A program made the translations under genes and the position numbers. Shown here piece by piece: positions 38,211 to 50,039 of a DNA stretch of 64,000 bases (the stretch's first letter is position 1; each line of letters begins with the position of its first letter). Source of the stretch: Morella rubra. Lineage: Eukaryota; Streptophyta; Magnoliopsida; Fagales; Myricaceae. The notes beneath the pieces are model-generated. The model saw nothing but the letters and a program-made list of their open reading frames with translations, searched no databases and had not been told where the DNA came from. Where the stretch lies: NCBI GenBank assembly GCA_003952965.2, contig CM025851.1, forward strand, positions 8,721,647 to 8,785,646. Direction: 5' to 3'.

Positions 38211-39689
38211 ATCTATACTGGATGAGCGTCACAGCAGGACTCGATATGCATCGACCGTTGTTTACGTATTGGAAGATTATCAACAACGGAGAATTAATGG
38301 CACTAGATTGAGACTTGAGAGGCACCACACCTCTCCTCCAATTTTTTGTTATATGGCTGTCCTGTGAACAGTGGCAGGATTTTTAAGTTATTGAAGCTGG
38401 GATCTTGAATTGGCGTTGTACGGGAGTGATTTCTTTAATTTTTTTTTTTATTAGAAGTATTTATTCAAAACATCGGTCCAAAAAGATGGTTGTAGCTAAG
38501 TAGAAATTAAAGGTATAACTACCTTTGTATGCAATTGTCTAGAGATTTTGATGGACATTGCTCCGGCAGATCTGTTGTCCTGGCAATTTTCTTCATGACC
38601 AACGTACGGACGCTACAACACTTTCCCTTTTAAAATAAAATAAAAAGAAATATCTGACAAATCACTCTACGTATACCTGGCACCAAGAGAAAAATAAAAA
38701 ATAAAATTTACATTTTTCACTAATTAGTATTCATTTTGTAATTTATATATCAAGTCACCAAACTCTTTAACACTTTTCACTTCATTTTACAATTTTTTTA
38801 AACTCTTTCCACATTGTTTAGCATAATCATCTGACCGTTAAAATAAAAATGTGTTAACTTTGGTTTGGTAAAATCCAACCGCCAATGTAGCGTTTGCGAA
38901 ATTTGTTTACTTATTTTCAAGTATTTGGCAAGTACTTAAAAGTAAGGCTAATGTAAAAAGTTTTCAAGATAACTGTAAAAATTTTATTATTTTTCAAAAA
39001 ACAAATTAAGTTCAAATTTTTCCTAAATCAGAAATTTTTTTTTGGAACGTTATAGTACACTCCATATCTATAGGTAAAAATCAGTAAACTCCCTCAAGTT
39101 TTAAAATATTTTATTTTATCTCATATGTTTTAAAAATAATCAATTCTTGAATTATTGTTATATCATATGTAAAATGACCGAAATGTCCCTCAAGATAAAA
39201 TTATTAACATTTGAACTATATAGACCAATTTTATCGCAAAAAATACCTGACCTTCATGTTGAAATTAGTACTATGGACAAAAATATTAAAATTTTGAAAA
39301 AAATTTCATATCATGGGCAATCTATGATTGGCGTTGAGATAAAATCTAAAATCCACGTTAGCATCATTCCACTTATTGGCTAACAACTATAGAATTGTGA
39401 TTGATTTATCTAAAAAGCTTACCTCAGGAATTCAATGGTTGAAAATTAATACACGATGGACTAAAATATCAATGTAAATTACAAAGAGTTGTATGATAAT
39501 TAAATTTTTTAAAACATAAAAAATAATTAAAAATCAAAAGAATAACCAAAACAAACAAACCGACCCTAGTTTCTCCGAAAACAAAAACAAAAATTAAAAT
39601 TTGAAGAAAACGAAAGATTTCTACATTACTGTTGTCTGTTGGAGACTCGGAAGTGTTTTCCCTCCATCGCACCCGCCCCGAACATATCC
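38211..39689. other. Intergenic region between IPMDH and BRIZ
   Basis: The 3' region of IPMDH (to about 38600) is followed by AT-rich DNA with no supportable gene. Short ORFs such as 39147-39383 are AT-driven. The last 60 bp upstream of 39690 are probably the 5' UTR of the BRIZ gene. Confidence 0.5.
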
Positions 39690-42600
39690 ATGTCTACGAG
39701 TTCCAGCGCAGGACCCGCCGGTCCCTCGAACGACGAGGTATTCCGGTCACCACCAGCGATGATGTCTGGCGAGTCAGCCTCTTCCTCTTCGCTCTCCTCT
39801 CTAACTCAGGCGTTTCATTTTTCCTCCGGAAACCCTAGGATCGAGGAGACCCGCGGCGTCATGCACCTCTACCGTGACGACGCTGTATCCTCCTCATCCT
39901 CCTCCGCTTCCTCTTCCCCCGAACTCCCCGTAAGCTCTTCCTTCGAGATGACGTCTGGTTTCTAATTATCTCCCAGAAAAAAAGGAGTCGTCTAGAATTT
40001 TAGGCTGTGGAAAATTGATAGGCTCAGGACTCACTGAATTGAGTTACTTGTGTCAAAACTAAAGAAAGATTATTCTTAACAATGTCAGAAGCAAATTGCA
40101 GTTAAGATATAAATAGAGCTTTAAAAGATTTCCCTGCTAGTATTTTTGGGCAAAATCATGATAGAAATCTGGTACTAAATTCAAAACTCGGAACCTAATG
40201 CCTTAGTGAGACTCATGGATCGTAGTCCTGGAGTTTTCATTTCTGTTGGTTGCTGAGAAAATTGACGGGAAGTTCTTAATATGGTTTCTTACGTTTTGCT
40301 TTGCTTTTTCAGAAATCGATCGTCTTACTGCCACTCCTTTATATTAAAAGCTCCAACCATCACAATTAATTTTTTCCGTGTGGTACATTGTCTAGAGAAT
40401 TGGGATTTTTGAAGTTCGACCTAAGTGATTGAGGTTTTCAAAGAGAAATTTGAATTTTAAATGAACCTGTTTTCTGTCAATCGATTTGTTTAAAACTTGA
40501 TATATTATGGGACTTTGCTTTGCATTTTTTGTCTTAGAAGGGCAAAGATTTGTTCGGAACTTCAAGATTTGATGATATTGATATTCATTTTGCTCATTAG
40601 GTTGGAAGGAAGCCTCTTGTTTGTGTCCTTGGAGTGCCGAATTACATGACATATGCGGATTTCTGCCAGTTCTGTGGTTCATTCATCCGTCATATCTCAG
40701 AGATGCGGATTGTCAGGTTCGTATCTGTAAGTTTGAAGTTATGTTCTATTTGTTGTTTTATTTATGGTATTGAATTATGCCCATTGTTTCTTTGAAGTTC
40801 AGAAATGATGGGATGGAGGATCGGTACAGTATTTTGATAAGGTTTGATAGTCAGGGATCCACTGATTACTTCTACAGGCATTTTAATGGGAGGCGTTTCT
40901 CATCCCTAGAGGTTTTGTTTGATTTCAACAAATTTCTTATCTTCTATCTAGTTACTGAGTTGGCTCACTGTGTATAATTTTCCTCCAATGATGCGTCAAA
41001 GACAACATCTCAATCATGATCGTGTGGTTTTTAATGTAAATACAGGTAGAGGTTTGCCGTGTGCTATTTACAGTGGATGTCCAGTACACAGGCTCAATTG
41101 AACATGCACAGGCATCCCCTGCAAGCTCAAATGAACAACCCACGTGTCCCGTCTGTCTTGGTATGCAACTTTGTATAATTCAATCAATATTGTTTTCCTT
41201 TATGTAACGTATGCGTAGACTCGGTTTTAATCTTCTATCTGCAATTGATGAATACACAGCTGGTTGGAACTTTCTAGTCAGGGAAGTAATGCTGGCAGAA
41301 AGATATAGTCTGAAATGCCATATTATGTTTCTCATGATGCCTTTTAAGGAATCATGGATAGAGTTTGCAGCACGACATCTGGTGGCTGTTGATTATTTAC
41401 TAAATCTCGATGGCTCCTTTTTGAAACATGTTGCAAATGGTGATAATTACAGATGCAACTGCAAAAATATTGAACCTTCATTGTTATGCCTAAAAAGAGT
41501 AGGGGGCTTGCTTAAGTATGATGCTTGATGCTCATTTCTTTTCAGAGGATTTGTCAACTGACATTTATAATGGATGCCTGGTTGCAATAGTTTCTGTTGA
41601 TGTTTTGCAGTAAACATTACTTAAGCTACAAGATTGACAGTTGTCGAGTAGAAATAATCTGGATACAGTAATATATGCTCCTTCCATCCAAAATATATGG
41701 GGCTTTTCCATGTTGACTGTCACAGAATATGTGGGAGTCTTTTAAACAGTGAAGTATTCATTGGTGAGCAAGAAACCAGCTTCTTCTTCTCTTTGGCTTG
41801 GCCTCAGATTCAATGTATACACATTGCTATTCAATGACTACAGGGATTTTGCTAATTGTTTGTTACTCTGTTCTGTCTTAATTTTTATTTTGAATTTTTG
41901 TATTTTTTGTATTGTGCCATGGGACTGTCACCGGAACTGTGTGTGCAGTTTTAATGACATAGAAATTGCTTGCATGGGATGGCAGCCAGTTTTCTGCGGC
42001 TGCCTTTGTGATTTTTGCCCTCAGCCATCTGCCTTTTTGATTGGATTCTACTTATTTGTGCCTCATTTTGCAGAGAGATTAGACCAAGACATGAGTGGCA
42101 TTCTCACTACTATCTGCAATCATTCTTTTCATTGCTCTTGTATTTCAATGTGGGCGGATTCTTCTTGTCCTGTAAGTTTTTCGTTGCTGGTTGCACATAC
42201 GCAACTGTTTACATCCTTGGGCAATGTCTGGAATTGACAGAGTCAATTTCAGTGTAATTCATTGAAGTAAGGACTTTTACATACTGGTCTTGCTAACCTA
42301 ACCTGATTGAGGGAGGTTAATTTCCGTGCCTCTTAACACGTAATTTGCTGAGTTTTGAAAGGAAAGTGTTCGGGCTACCAAAAGAATTTTTCTGCTGATG
42401 GAGGAAAAGGGGCGATCCTTGGAACTTTCCTTTGGCACAACCATCAGCAATCATCTCAAAAACAGTTTTTGTGTCTACCACAACCTAAAAAGTCTCCAGA
42501 ACAATCACTCCCAGTTGCTACTTCAACTCCATTCTAAACTCCAAAACGATCATTGTGTTTTTCCTTTGGCCATACCTGCTGCAGCCATGAGTGAGAATCA

Positions 42601-45146
42601 CATTAGTCTCGTAAGTGATTTTCAGTTTTTCAACTTAGGACTTTTACATATAGCACCCTGATATGAAGTCCAATTGAAGCAAAAGGTGTGGGTTTAAAGG
42701 TCAAATCATAGCTATTTGTTGGTATATCCTTTTGAGTCCAAGTGAAGTCTAACTTGGACTTTTTTGGTCTTTTGTTTAGCAGTCAAACCAGAAAGCCTTG
42801 TGTTATTAGCAGGAGAGAGAGTTCTTTTTTATTTGTGTCAGTGTGCTCAGAGAGCTTGGAGATTTTGATTGATGGAGTATTGTATTAGTTTCGTTTGAGG
42901 CTAAAGTACTCAAATGCTTTTTTTTGTTTATCTCTGTTTCCTTCGTTGTTTTCTCTTTCTCTTCTTTGGTGCACTATTACTGTTCATGTTGCTTTCCAAA
43001 TAGGCCCTCAACCGCTTTTTATTACAGGTTTGCCGGTATTGTCAGCGGCAGCCTGAAAAGTCTATCTGTTTTGAGTGTCAAACTTCTGAGAATCTCTGGA
43101 TTTGTGTCATCTGTGGCTTTGTGGGCTGCGGGAGGTAATTAGATTTCTTACCCTTCAATGTTTTCCTTTTAGAGGAAAATAAAAATGTTGGACAAGGTGA
43201 TTTCCAGCTTAATGTCAGCTACGTCTCTTTCTGCTATTCCTTACTCAAAATTTTTAGCATAGGTATAAAGGAGGACACGCTATAATACACTGGAAAGAAA
43301 CACAGCATTGCTATTCTCTTGAATTGGAAACGCAACGAGTGTGGGATTATGTAGGTGACAACTATGTTCACCGACTCATTCAATCCAAAACTGATGGAAA
43401 GTTGGTTGAGTTGAATGCTCACTGCACGCATGCTAATGAGGGGTGTGGAAGTTGTGAATCCACAGATTCTGGACTTAGTGAGGCCCTTTTGAACAGTAAA
43501 GTTGAAGCCGTAAGGAGATTCAGTAATCTTAAATACTTCTTTTGATTTCGATGCTGCTTTAATCCTTTCAATCTGAAATGGTCTATGTTATGTGCAGATT
43601 GTTAATGAATATAACGAATTGCTTGCCACTCAACTTGAGAACCAAAAATTGGTAAGTGCATTTGTGTATTTCAGTAACTGAATGAGTTCTCCTCAAGTTA
43701 TTGGAGCTTGATATTCATTTTAGCATACTTGCAAATCTCTTTAGATTGCTTCCTTTAGTCCATTATAAGTGATAGTGTGAATAGTCTTAAGCATATAAGA
43801 TTCTTTTCTCCCTGGGCTGCCTACTTGAATGTAGTAACACTGTTTTCACACAGTACTTTGAGTCCTTACTGCAAGACATCAAAGAAGAAACTGAAAGAGA
43901 AATTTCCAAAGCTGTGGACAAGGCTGTCAGTCAAAAACTTCAGAAGATGCAGGCCAAGCTCGATAGATGTGTTAAAGAAAAGGAGATTCTTGATGACGTA
44001 AGTATAAATCACTTGGGCTTCTGAGTCTGGTTCATCAAGAACCTAATAGGCTCGTTTGATATTGGGTGAAGGAATAAGTGATCAAGCAATTACATGCCTT
44101 CCTTTGTTTTTTGTTTTATCTCCTCCCTAGCAAATTATATCGTAATGATTATGTCGTGGCGTTTGAATGCAGCTTAATGAGAATCTATTGAAGAATCAGG
44201 AGATTTGGAAAGCAAAGATAATTGAAATGGAAGAAAGGTGAGTGCCAGAAAGTAACCAATAGATCTTCTTGTGCCTGATTAAGTGGCATGAAGGGATGCT
44301 AAGCTGTTCTATAATGGCCAGAGGCTAGAGCAGATTTTAAAATTTTCCCAAGTTGTGCTCCATGCCTGCTCTATGTGTTTGTATCCCTTAGGTGCCTGTT
44401 AATGTTTCTTGGTATCCCATTCAGTTTGGATAAGCTCGTTTTTTGTAAGGGAGCCATATACAAGAATAATGTTAGAAGATCTAGTTTGAATTTCTTAAGA
44501 CAGAAGATGTAATGCCTACCTTACTATGATGTATTTCAGCATATGAAAGCAGTATAAAGTGCGGCAGAAGGAACTAGTTTCAAGCGCATATAAATTTTGT
44601 CTATGCCCCTGCCTCTGACTATTGGAGCTTTTCCATAGGAATTCATGGATTGCCACTTTAAGCTTGTAGACAAGGAAAGATACTTATTTTTGCGCTAATA
44701 CTTGAGTTTGTTTGTCATTTTACAGAGGGAAAAAGGCTTTGAAGCTGAAAGATGACAACATACGGGACTTGGAAGAGCAGGTAACAGATGACTCCCAAAT
44801 TTGTTCCCTTTTAACCCGGATACAACACTTTACCAAACCTCGATAGATTTTGTCTCAAGCTGGTTTTAGCATATTTAGAGCATGCATAATCTCACCAAAT
44901 AAAATTTTTTTTTGTATTAATTGCGTGCATAAAGAAAAAAAAATTCGTGCATAAAGAATACGGGACTCTCTTTTCCATTTGCAGCTTAGAGTCCTGATGG
45001 TATTCCTTGAAGCTGACAAGACAATGGAGGAGTTATCATTGTCAAATGAAATGAAGGATGGAACTGTTCTACCAGTACCAATGGAGTCCTCGTCGTGTAG
45101 TGGCACCAAGGAGGGAATGAAGGTTAATTACAAGGGAAAAAGCTAA
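39690..45146 (+). CDS. BRIZ-type RING/ZnF-UBP E3 ubiquitin ligase (BRAP2 family), 12 exons
   Basis: Exons: 39690-39929, 40601-40716, 40803-40911, 41046-41160, 42074-42171, 43028-43134, 43263-43509, 43598-43651, 43854-43997, 44173-44237, 44726-44780 and 44985-45146. They join in frame to 503 residues with GT-AG introns. Domain order: Ser-rich start; [19 protein letters not shown]2 RRM-like domain (about 84-165, with [21 protein letters not shown]); RING (about 189-231: [25 protein letters not shown]); ZnF-UBP (about 231-305, with [13 protein letters not shown]); then a coiled coil (about 345-470). Arabidopsis BRIZ1 and BRIZ2 form a hetero-oligomeric E3 needed for germination; this is closer to BRIZ2 as I recall it, but I cannot decide. 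The ATG at 39690 is chosen because the frame further upstream has only a TTG. Confidence 0.92.
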
Positions 45147-46554
45147 GGAAATCAATATGGTTCCTCTTTTGGCTTTGGCCTGGTGAAGGCTGATAGGTGT
45201 TTCCCCAGCGTTCTTTGTACAATTGTATCTAGGTCCTTGTATTCTGATGTAGAGCTAACATATCTTTACGGAAATTTTTGGTTACGAAGAGAGTGGAAGA
45301 AATAGCACGATGATGATTGTACGGGGTACTGTTTCTCGATTATTTGATTCAAGTTTAGACAATCCTCTCCAATTTTTAGCCAAAAAAATAACCCAGAGAG
45401 CAATAAATTTTGATCCTGATCACCTGTATTGATCTCTTTGATTTTCTGCACAAATAAATAATCCCACAAGCCTAGAGAGCTAGTTTCCCTAGTCTGCTCC
45501 AATTCCTAGCGCTCACCGTTTTCAGAGCTCTCCTTCACGCAGACCGATAGGGAGAAAGGGTGCGTAAAGTCTGACTGTCACTAGGAATGGTTTGTGGATT
45601 ACGAACGGCTATAATAGTTGAACATAATAACCCGAGTAATTAGTCCTTTGGGCATGAGTAGCTGCTAAGCCCCGGGGTCTTTTCCGCCTAGCTTGACATG
45701 TGAAAGAAGAAGAAAGCCAACTCCTAAAATATTTGCTTCGCAACGCGTGCATTGTGCAAGACATCATAATTTAGTTTCAAGATCTAGTAGAACTAGGATT
45801 CCTATATCCAAGAGAATTCCAACAATGTTCAACCATTAAACCCCAAAATAATTAGCTGAGATTTGGAAAGACATATCTCTTCCAATTCCCAAAAATCATT
45901 ACTCTAAATTAAGTCTCTATCCAAAAAAACTTCACATTCAGGCCAAATGAATTAATATATTTTATGTTCTTGTTCCTTAAGCCAACGATAGTGTATAGGT
46001 CTTCATTTTCTTTTTAAACCTCCGATAACTTAATTGATCCTTTGGTATCTAACCCTTCATTAATCTATAAGCATACAACCTAAATAACTTCACATTCACA
46101 AAAAATTACACAATGGGTGTCTTTGTAAATACATTGTTAACGTAATCTACACGTGGCAAATTAAGCTCTCTGGTGATGTTTTTCTTCCAATAACATGGGA
46201 GTGTTTTTTGGGTCAGAACCGTACGTAGTCTCCCTCTTTGATATGCGAAAGAGTTCTTCCCCTTCTAGGGATTGTTGTAAGAGCAAACTAGGCAACAGAA
46301 TCACATTGCTGGGCCAGGACTTGTGTCATCTTTGTCGTCCGTTCATTACCGGTGCAACTTGAATATTGTCTTCCCACGAAATCATAACCGAACGACGGAT
46401 CCTTTAGAGACCTACGGCTACTCGGAAACTACCGCCTTATTTGAGACCTATATTTGCGTATCTTTCTCCATAAATAGCCCACCACCTTGCACGCAAGTCC
46501 TTCCTTAAACCCTAGCTCTTCTTTCCAATATCTTTCTCCGGTCGACAGAAAACA
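45147..46554. other. Intergenic region upstream of flotillin pseudogene
   Basis: The first 100-150 bp are the BRIZ 3' UTR. The rest holds no gene I can support. A TATA-like CATAAATAG stands near 46470, about 85 bp before the flotillin ATG, so the old promoter may persist. Confidence 0.5.
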
Positions 46555-47945
46555 ATGATGTGGTGGAAAGTAGCTGGTCCCTCAGAGTACCTGGCCATAA
46601 CAGGTTGGGGTATCGACGGCATCCGCCTCGCCAAGAGATCATGGGTCCTGCCCGGGCAGCGGTGCACCCGCCTCGACGTGTCCCCCGTCAACTACACCTT
46701 CGAGGTCCAGGCCATGTCGGCTGAGAATCTCCCTTTCGTTCTCCCCGCTGAGTTTACCATTGGCCCCCACGTCGACGACCAGGACAGCCTACTTAATCTC
46801 TACGCAAAGCTCATCTCTTCCCACGACATGCTCTCCAACCATGTCAATTATGAGCTTGTCCAGGGAATCATTGAAGGTGAGACCCGTGTGCTCGCCGCCT
46901 CCATGACCATGGAGGATATCTTCAAGGGCACTAAAGAATTCAAGAAAGAAGTTTTCGAGAAGGTTCAACTTGAACTCAACCTGTTGGGTCTGCGAATCTA
47001 TAATGCTAATATCTAACAGCTCGCTGATGTGGCTGGCCATGAATATTTCTCATACCTCGGTCAGAAAACTCAGATGGAGGTCGCCAATCAAGCAAGGGGT
47101 ACATAACGCCTAAACACTTTTGTCTTCACTGAATATTCATAGATCTGGAACCGAATCACAAAATTGTTGGGTGATAACTGATGGGTTTTTAATCCAATTC
47201 AGCTACTCAACTATTTTGGTCTTTTTCTTTTTGTGTGTTCATTATTATTGTAAAATTATGTAGTTTGTGTACAACTTATTCTACAAAATCCGTACAGACT
47301 CTAAAGCTCCATATTATATGCAGATTAAGGTGTAAGTGCGGAAGTAAATTTTTCTGTTTTTTTTTTTTAATTCGAAATCTTTTGGAATGTTATAGTTGAA
47401 TTTTAACTCCAATACAAAATATTTCCAGTGATACTAGAGATTTTAAATCTTTACCATTTAGTATATCTTTCACAAAAAAAATATATATTTTTTCAGGCCT
47501 AACAAGTTGTATAAATTAAGTAGTATTTGCATGTTGATCTCCATTAGTAATTTTTCTGCCTAAATTTTTCCCAAGTAACGGATTCTTCATTGTTCTACTT
47601 TAATTTGCCAGTAACAAATCAGTGAGTGTTGTTATAGGTTGATGTTGCCGAGGCCAAGAGGAAGAGGGAGATTGGATCAAAGGAGCGGGAAGGCCTTACA
47701 AAAACAAAATGCGGCGAAAATCGACGTGGAGACCAAGATTTTATCGACCCAGACTCAGAGGCAAGCTGGAGAGGCCGAGAAGCAGGAAATTAGGGTTAAT
47801 TAGGACTGACGTGCAAGAATTCAAGAACCAGAAGGAAGCTGACAGGGCCAAGTCGGATGCTGAACTAGCGACGACTACGTACGCTACTCCCAAATCTAAT
47901 GGATTAACGTCTTTGGTTTCAGATAGTCCAAAAACAGTGCCCCAA
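46555..47945 (+). pseudogene. Flotillin-like (FLOT) pseudogene
   Basis: The ATG-led frame encodes 153 residues closely matching the N-terminal SPFH domain of plant flotillins ([73 protein letters not shown]). A TAA at 47014 then replaces the Lys expected before QLADV-GHEYFSYLGQKTQMEVANQA. An intron (about 47101-47637, GT...AG) follows. The second exon starts VDVAEAKRKREIGSKEREGLT but shifts frame in the middle, continues with KIDVETKILSTQ, hits another stop, and loses similarity after about 47850. The usual coiled-coil C-terminal half (about 250 residues) is missing. The intact N-terminal ORF could still be translated. Flotillins are membrane-microdomain scaffolds with roles in endocytosis and in legume nodulation. 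Confidence 0.88.
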
Positions 47946-48416
47946 TAAAATGACCTAGGTAGACTTTGTATAGAGGGGCCATTAAGGGACGTAGGAAAGG
48001 TTTCTTACCACTTTTTCTTCTTTTTTGGGTGAGGTTTCTTAGCACTCCAATACCATTTTGTTTGTTTAATTTCTGCTTACCCGATTAGTTTGCTACTTAA
48101 TTTTCACTAATGTAGTTTGTTTTAAGGGAAATTAAATAAAGTAGTTTACTTTTCAGTTAACTTGCCAGAAAAAAAAAAAAAGGTTGGAAAAATCATTAGT
48201 AGACAAAGGCAACTCACTGGATAAACAAATTTATACATACCAGAAATTATTCACGGAATTACAGAGGAGATAGCTAGGGAAAAAAATAAGTGCAAAGAAA
48301 AGCTTTCCTGATCAACTGCAACGAATGGATAAAATGCCTTGAAACTACTTTGGAGATCATAACAAGATCAGGACAGGTACAAAAAATATGAGGACAGACA
48401 GCGAAATTTGTATGAC

Positions 48417-48665
48417 TTTAAGCCATCGAGAAATCCCCAGACGTAGCATAAAAACTGAGCTGTAATGGCATCTGACTAAAAGATACTGAGCCTTGAAACA
48501 CACTTCAAACAAAAGGTAAGGTTTGTAAACCTGACAATTCAAGAGAACCTTTGAGATCATCATACATCCGCCTAGCTCTTTGGGCTAAACAATAATGTCA
48601 CAGTCCCTTACCCCCACACACATATCTATGAATCTTAACTTACACTTCCCCAAAACACAAGCGGC
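48417..48665 (-). pseudogene. Duplicated fragments of the F-box/LRR gene at its 3' end
   Basis: 48572-48662 is a shortened copy of 49072-49174 in the same gene (shared AGCTCTTTGGGCTAA, AATGTCACAGTCCCTTACCC and CACTTCCCCAAAACACAAG words). 48417-48490 resembles a degraded copy of 48665-48795 (CTTTAAGCCATCG...AGAAATCCCCA, GGCATCTGACTA, AGATACTGAGCC). Together they replace what should be the gene's last LRRs and 3' UTR. Confidence 0.75.
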
Positions 48666-48699
48666 TTTAAGCCATCGTCAGAAATCCCCAAACACTTCC

Positions 48700-49932
48700 T
48701 TAGACGTGAATGCATAATCGGGGAAACTGATGTAGCCCTTCATCACTAACCTCTTGGCATCTGACTAGTTCCAGGGTTTCAAGATACTGAGCCGAGCAAA
48801 GAGCTTCCATCCCAACATCATTGAAAGAATACACATGGTCAAGAGCAAGTTCACGTACGGGGCACATTCTGATCAAGGTAAGCATTCCGTTTAACGTAAA
48901 CGATGAAAATGAAGGAAACTCTCCATCAGAAAAAGATATTCTTACTGATTCAAGCATTGAACAGTTCAGAGCCACAGCTTTTAAACTCTCATCGGTTAAT
49001 CTCAAAGGATTATTCATCAAAAGAGGCAGTGAGAAATCAGACGGAACACGTAATGAGATGAACCGAAGATTCCTAGCTCTTTGGGCTAAGACAATAATGT
49101 CACAGTCCCTTACCCCCACACACATATCTAAGTGAATCTTCTCTAAGTTCTTACACTTCCCCAAAACACAAGCAAGACCTCTCCCTGGGCTGATGATGCA
49201 ATTCACCAAACTAAGCTCCAGCATATTTTCACAAGGGTACACCTGCTTTTGCCATCGATCCACAGCTAACCTATCATAAACCTTCATATATCTGTAATTA
49301 GCATCCACCTCAAATTGCAACCTCTTTAGCTTCCGCCAACCAGGACCTAGCTTAATCAAATCACCTTCCCCAATAGCTCGGCAATTCTTAATTTTAAGGT
49401 CCTCAAGTGTTTCAAGCCTGCCAAGATATTCAAGCCACTCAACACTGGTAATGTTCAGGCATCTTATAAGGTGGAGAACAGTTAGATTTCTGCAGCCCAC
49501 AACAAGAGATAAAATACCACAACCCGTGATTCTGGGGGTGAAATTCAACTTCAAAGTGGAAAGCTTGGAGCAAGAAGCCAGGTAGCGAAGAGACACATCA
49601 GTGATGAACGTGCAGTAGCTTAAGGTGAGATTAGAAAGAGAAGGGCAGCAACTTGAAAGGATGATAAGGCCTTGGTCATCCAATTGCTTTCCTAGTTTGG
49701 ACATCCAACCAGCGTAAGTTATCTCCACTTCCGCCAAGTTAGGAAACCTATTACATAAGGAAGACAAAGCTTCATTGGCAGGGTCTAATCCACAGCCAAT
49801 CCGAATAGACTCTCTCTGTTCATTCTCCAGCTCATGAAGGCGTTTACAAGCTAAAGACACAGAGTTTCTGTCATTGGTTTTCTTGATCCTGCTCAAAATC
49901 TCCCAAACTAACTGGTCGGGTAAACTATCCAT
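48700..49932 (-). CDS. F-box/LRR (RNI-like) protein, C-terminus altered
   Basis: The ORF starts at the ATG at 49932 (an upstream TTG-led extension to 50010 is not used; TTCTGTAG just before may be the acceptor of a 5' UTR intron). It encodes about 410 residues. An F-box opens the protein (SLPDQLVWEILSRIKKTNDRNSVSLACKRLHELE, residues 3-40), followed by about ten leucine-rich repeats of the AMN1/Cys-containing type (for example LSSCCPSLSNLTLSYC, LASCSKLSTLKLN). Such proteins are substrate receptors of SCF ubiquitin ligases. Near 48717 one base seems missing: the open frame ends RLCIHV, whereas the neighbouring frame continues as LRLRKCLGISDDGLKPLV, the expected next LRR. The product is therefore shorter than relatives (Arabidopsis At1g80570 type, from memory) and may have partial or altered function. 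Confidence 0.85.
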   Translation of the reverse strand: MDSLPDQLVWEILSRIKKTNDRNSVSLACKRLHELENEQRESIRIGCGLDPANEALSSLCNRFPNLAEVEITYAGWMSKLGKQLDDQGLIILSSCCPSLSNLTLSYCTFITDVSLRYLASCSKLSTLKLNFTPRITGCGILSLVVGCRNLTVLHLIRCLNITSVEWLEYLGRLETLEDLKIKNCRAIGEGDLIKLGPGWRKLKRLQFEVDANYRYMKVYDRLAVDRWQKQVYPCENMLELSLVNCIISPGRGLACVLGKCKNLEKIHLDMCVGVRDCDIIVLAQRARNLRFISLRVPSDFSLPLLMNNPLRLTDESLKAVALNCSMLESVRISFSDGEFPSFSSFTLNGMLTLIRMCPVRELALDHVYSFNDVGMEALCSAQYLETLELVRCQEVSDEGLHQFPRLCIHV

Positions 49933-50039
49933 CAGACCAGACTTTTTCCTTTTGCCCCTACAGAACAGAGGTGCCAACCACAGCAATTGCGGCAAATAGC
50001 AATAAGCCAACTTTCAGTCTAAAGTACAGGGAAGAGACC

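Noticed and set aside
41211-42257. ORFs of 105, 162 and 80 residues inside the BRIZ gene
   Set aside because: They are intron sequence and read-through of exon 5; the spliced frame accounts for the coding parts.
49933-50010. N-terminal extension of the F-box protein
   Set aside because: It would start at TTG; the first in-frame ATG at 49932 is directly before the F-box, and a possible 5' UTR acceptor precedes it.
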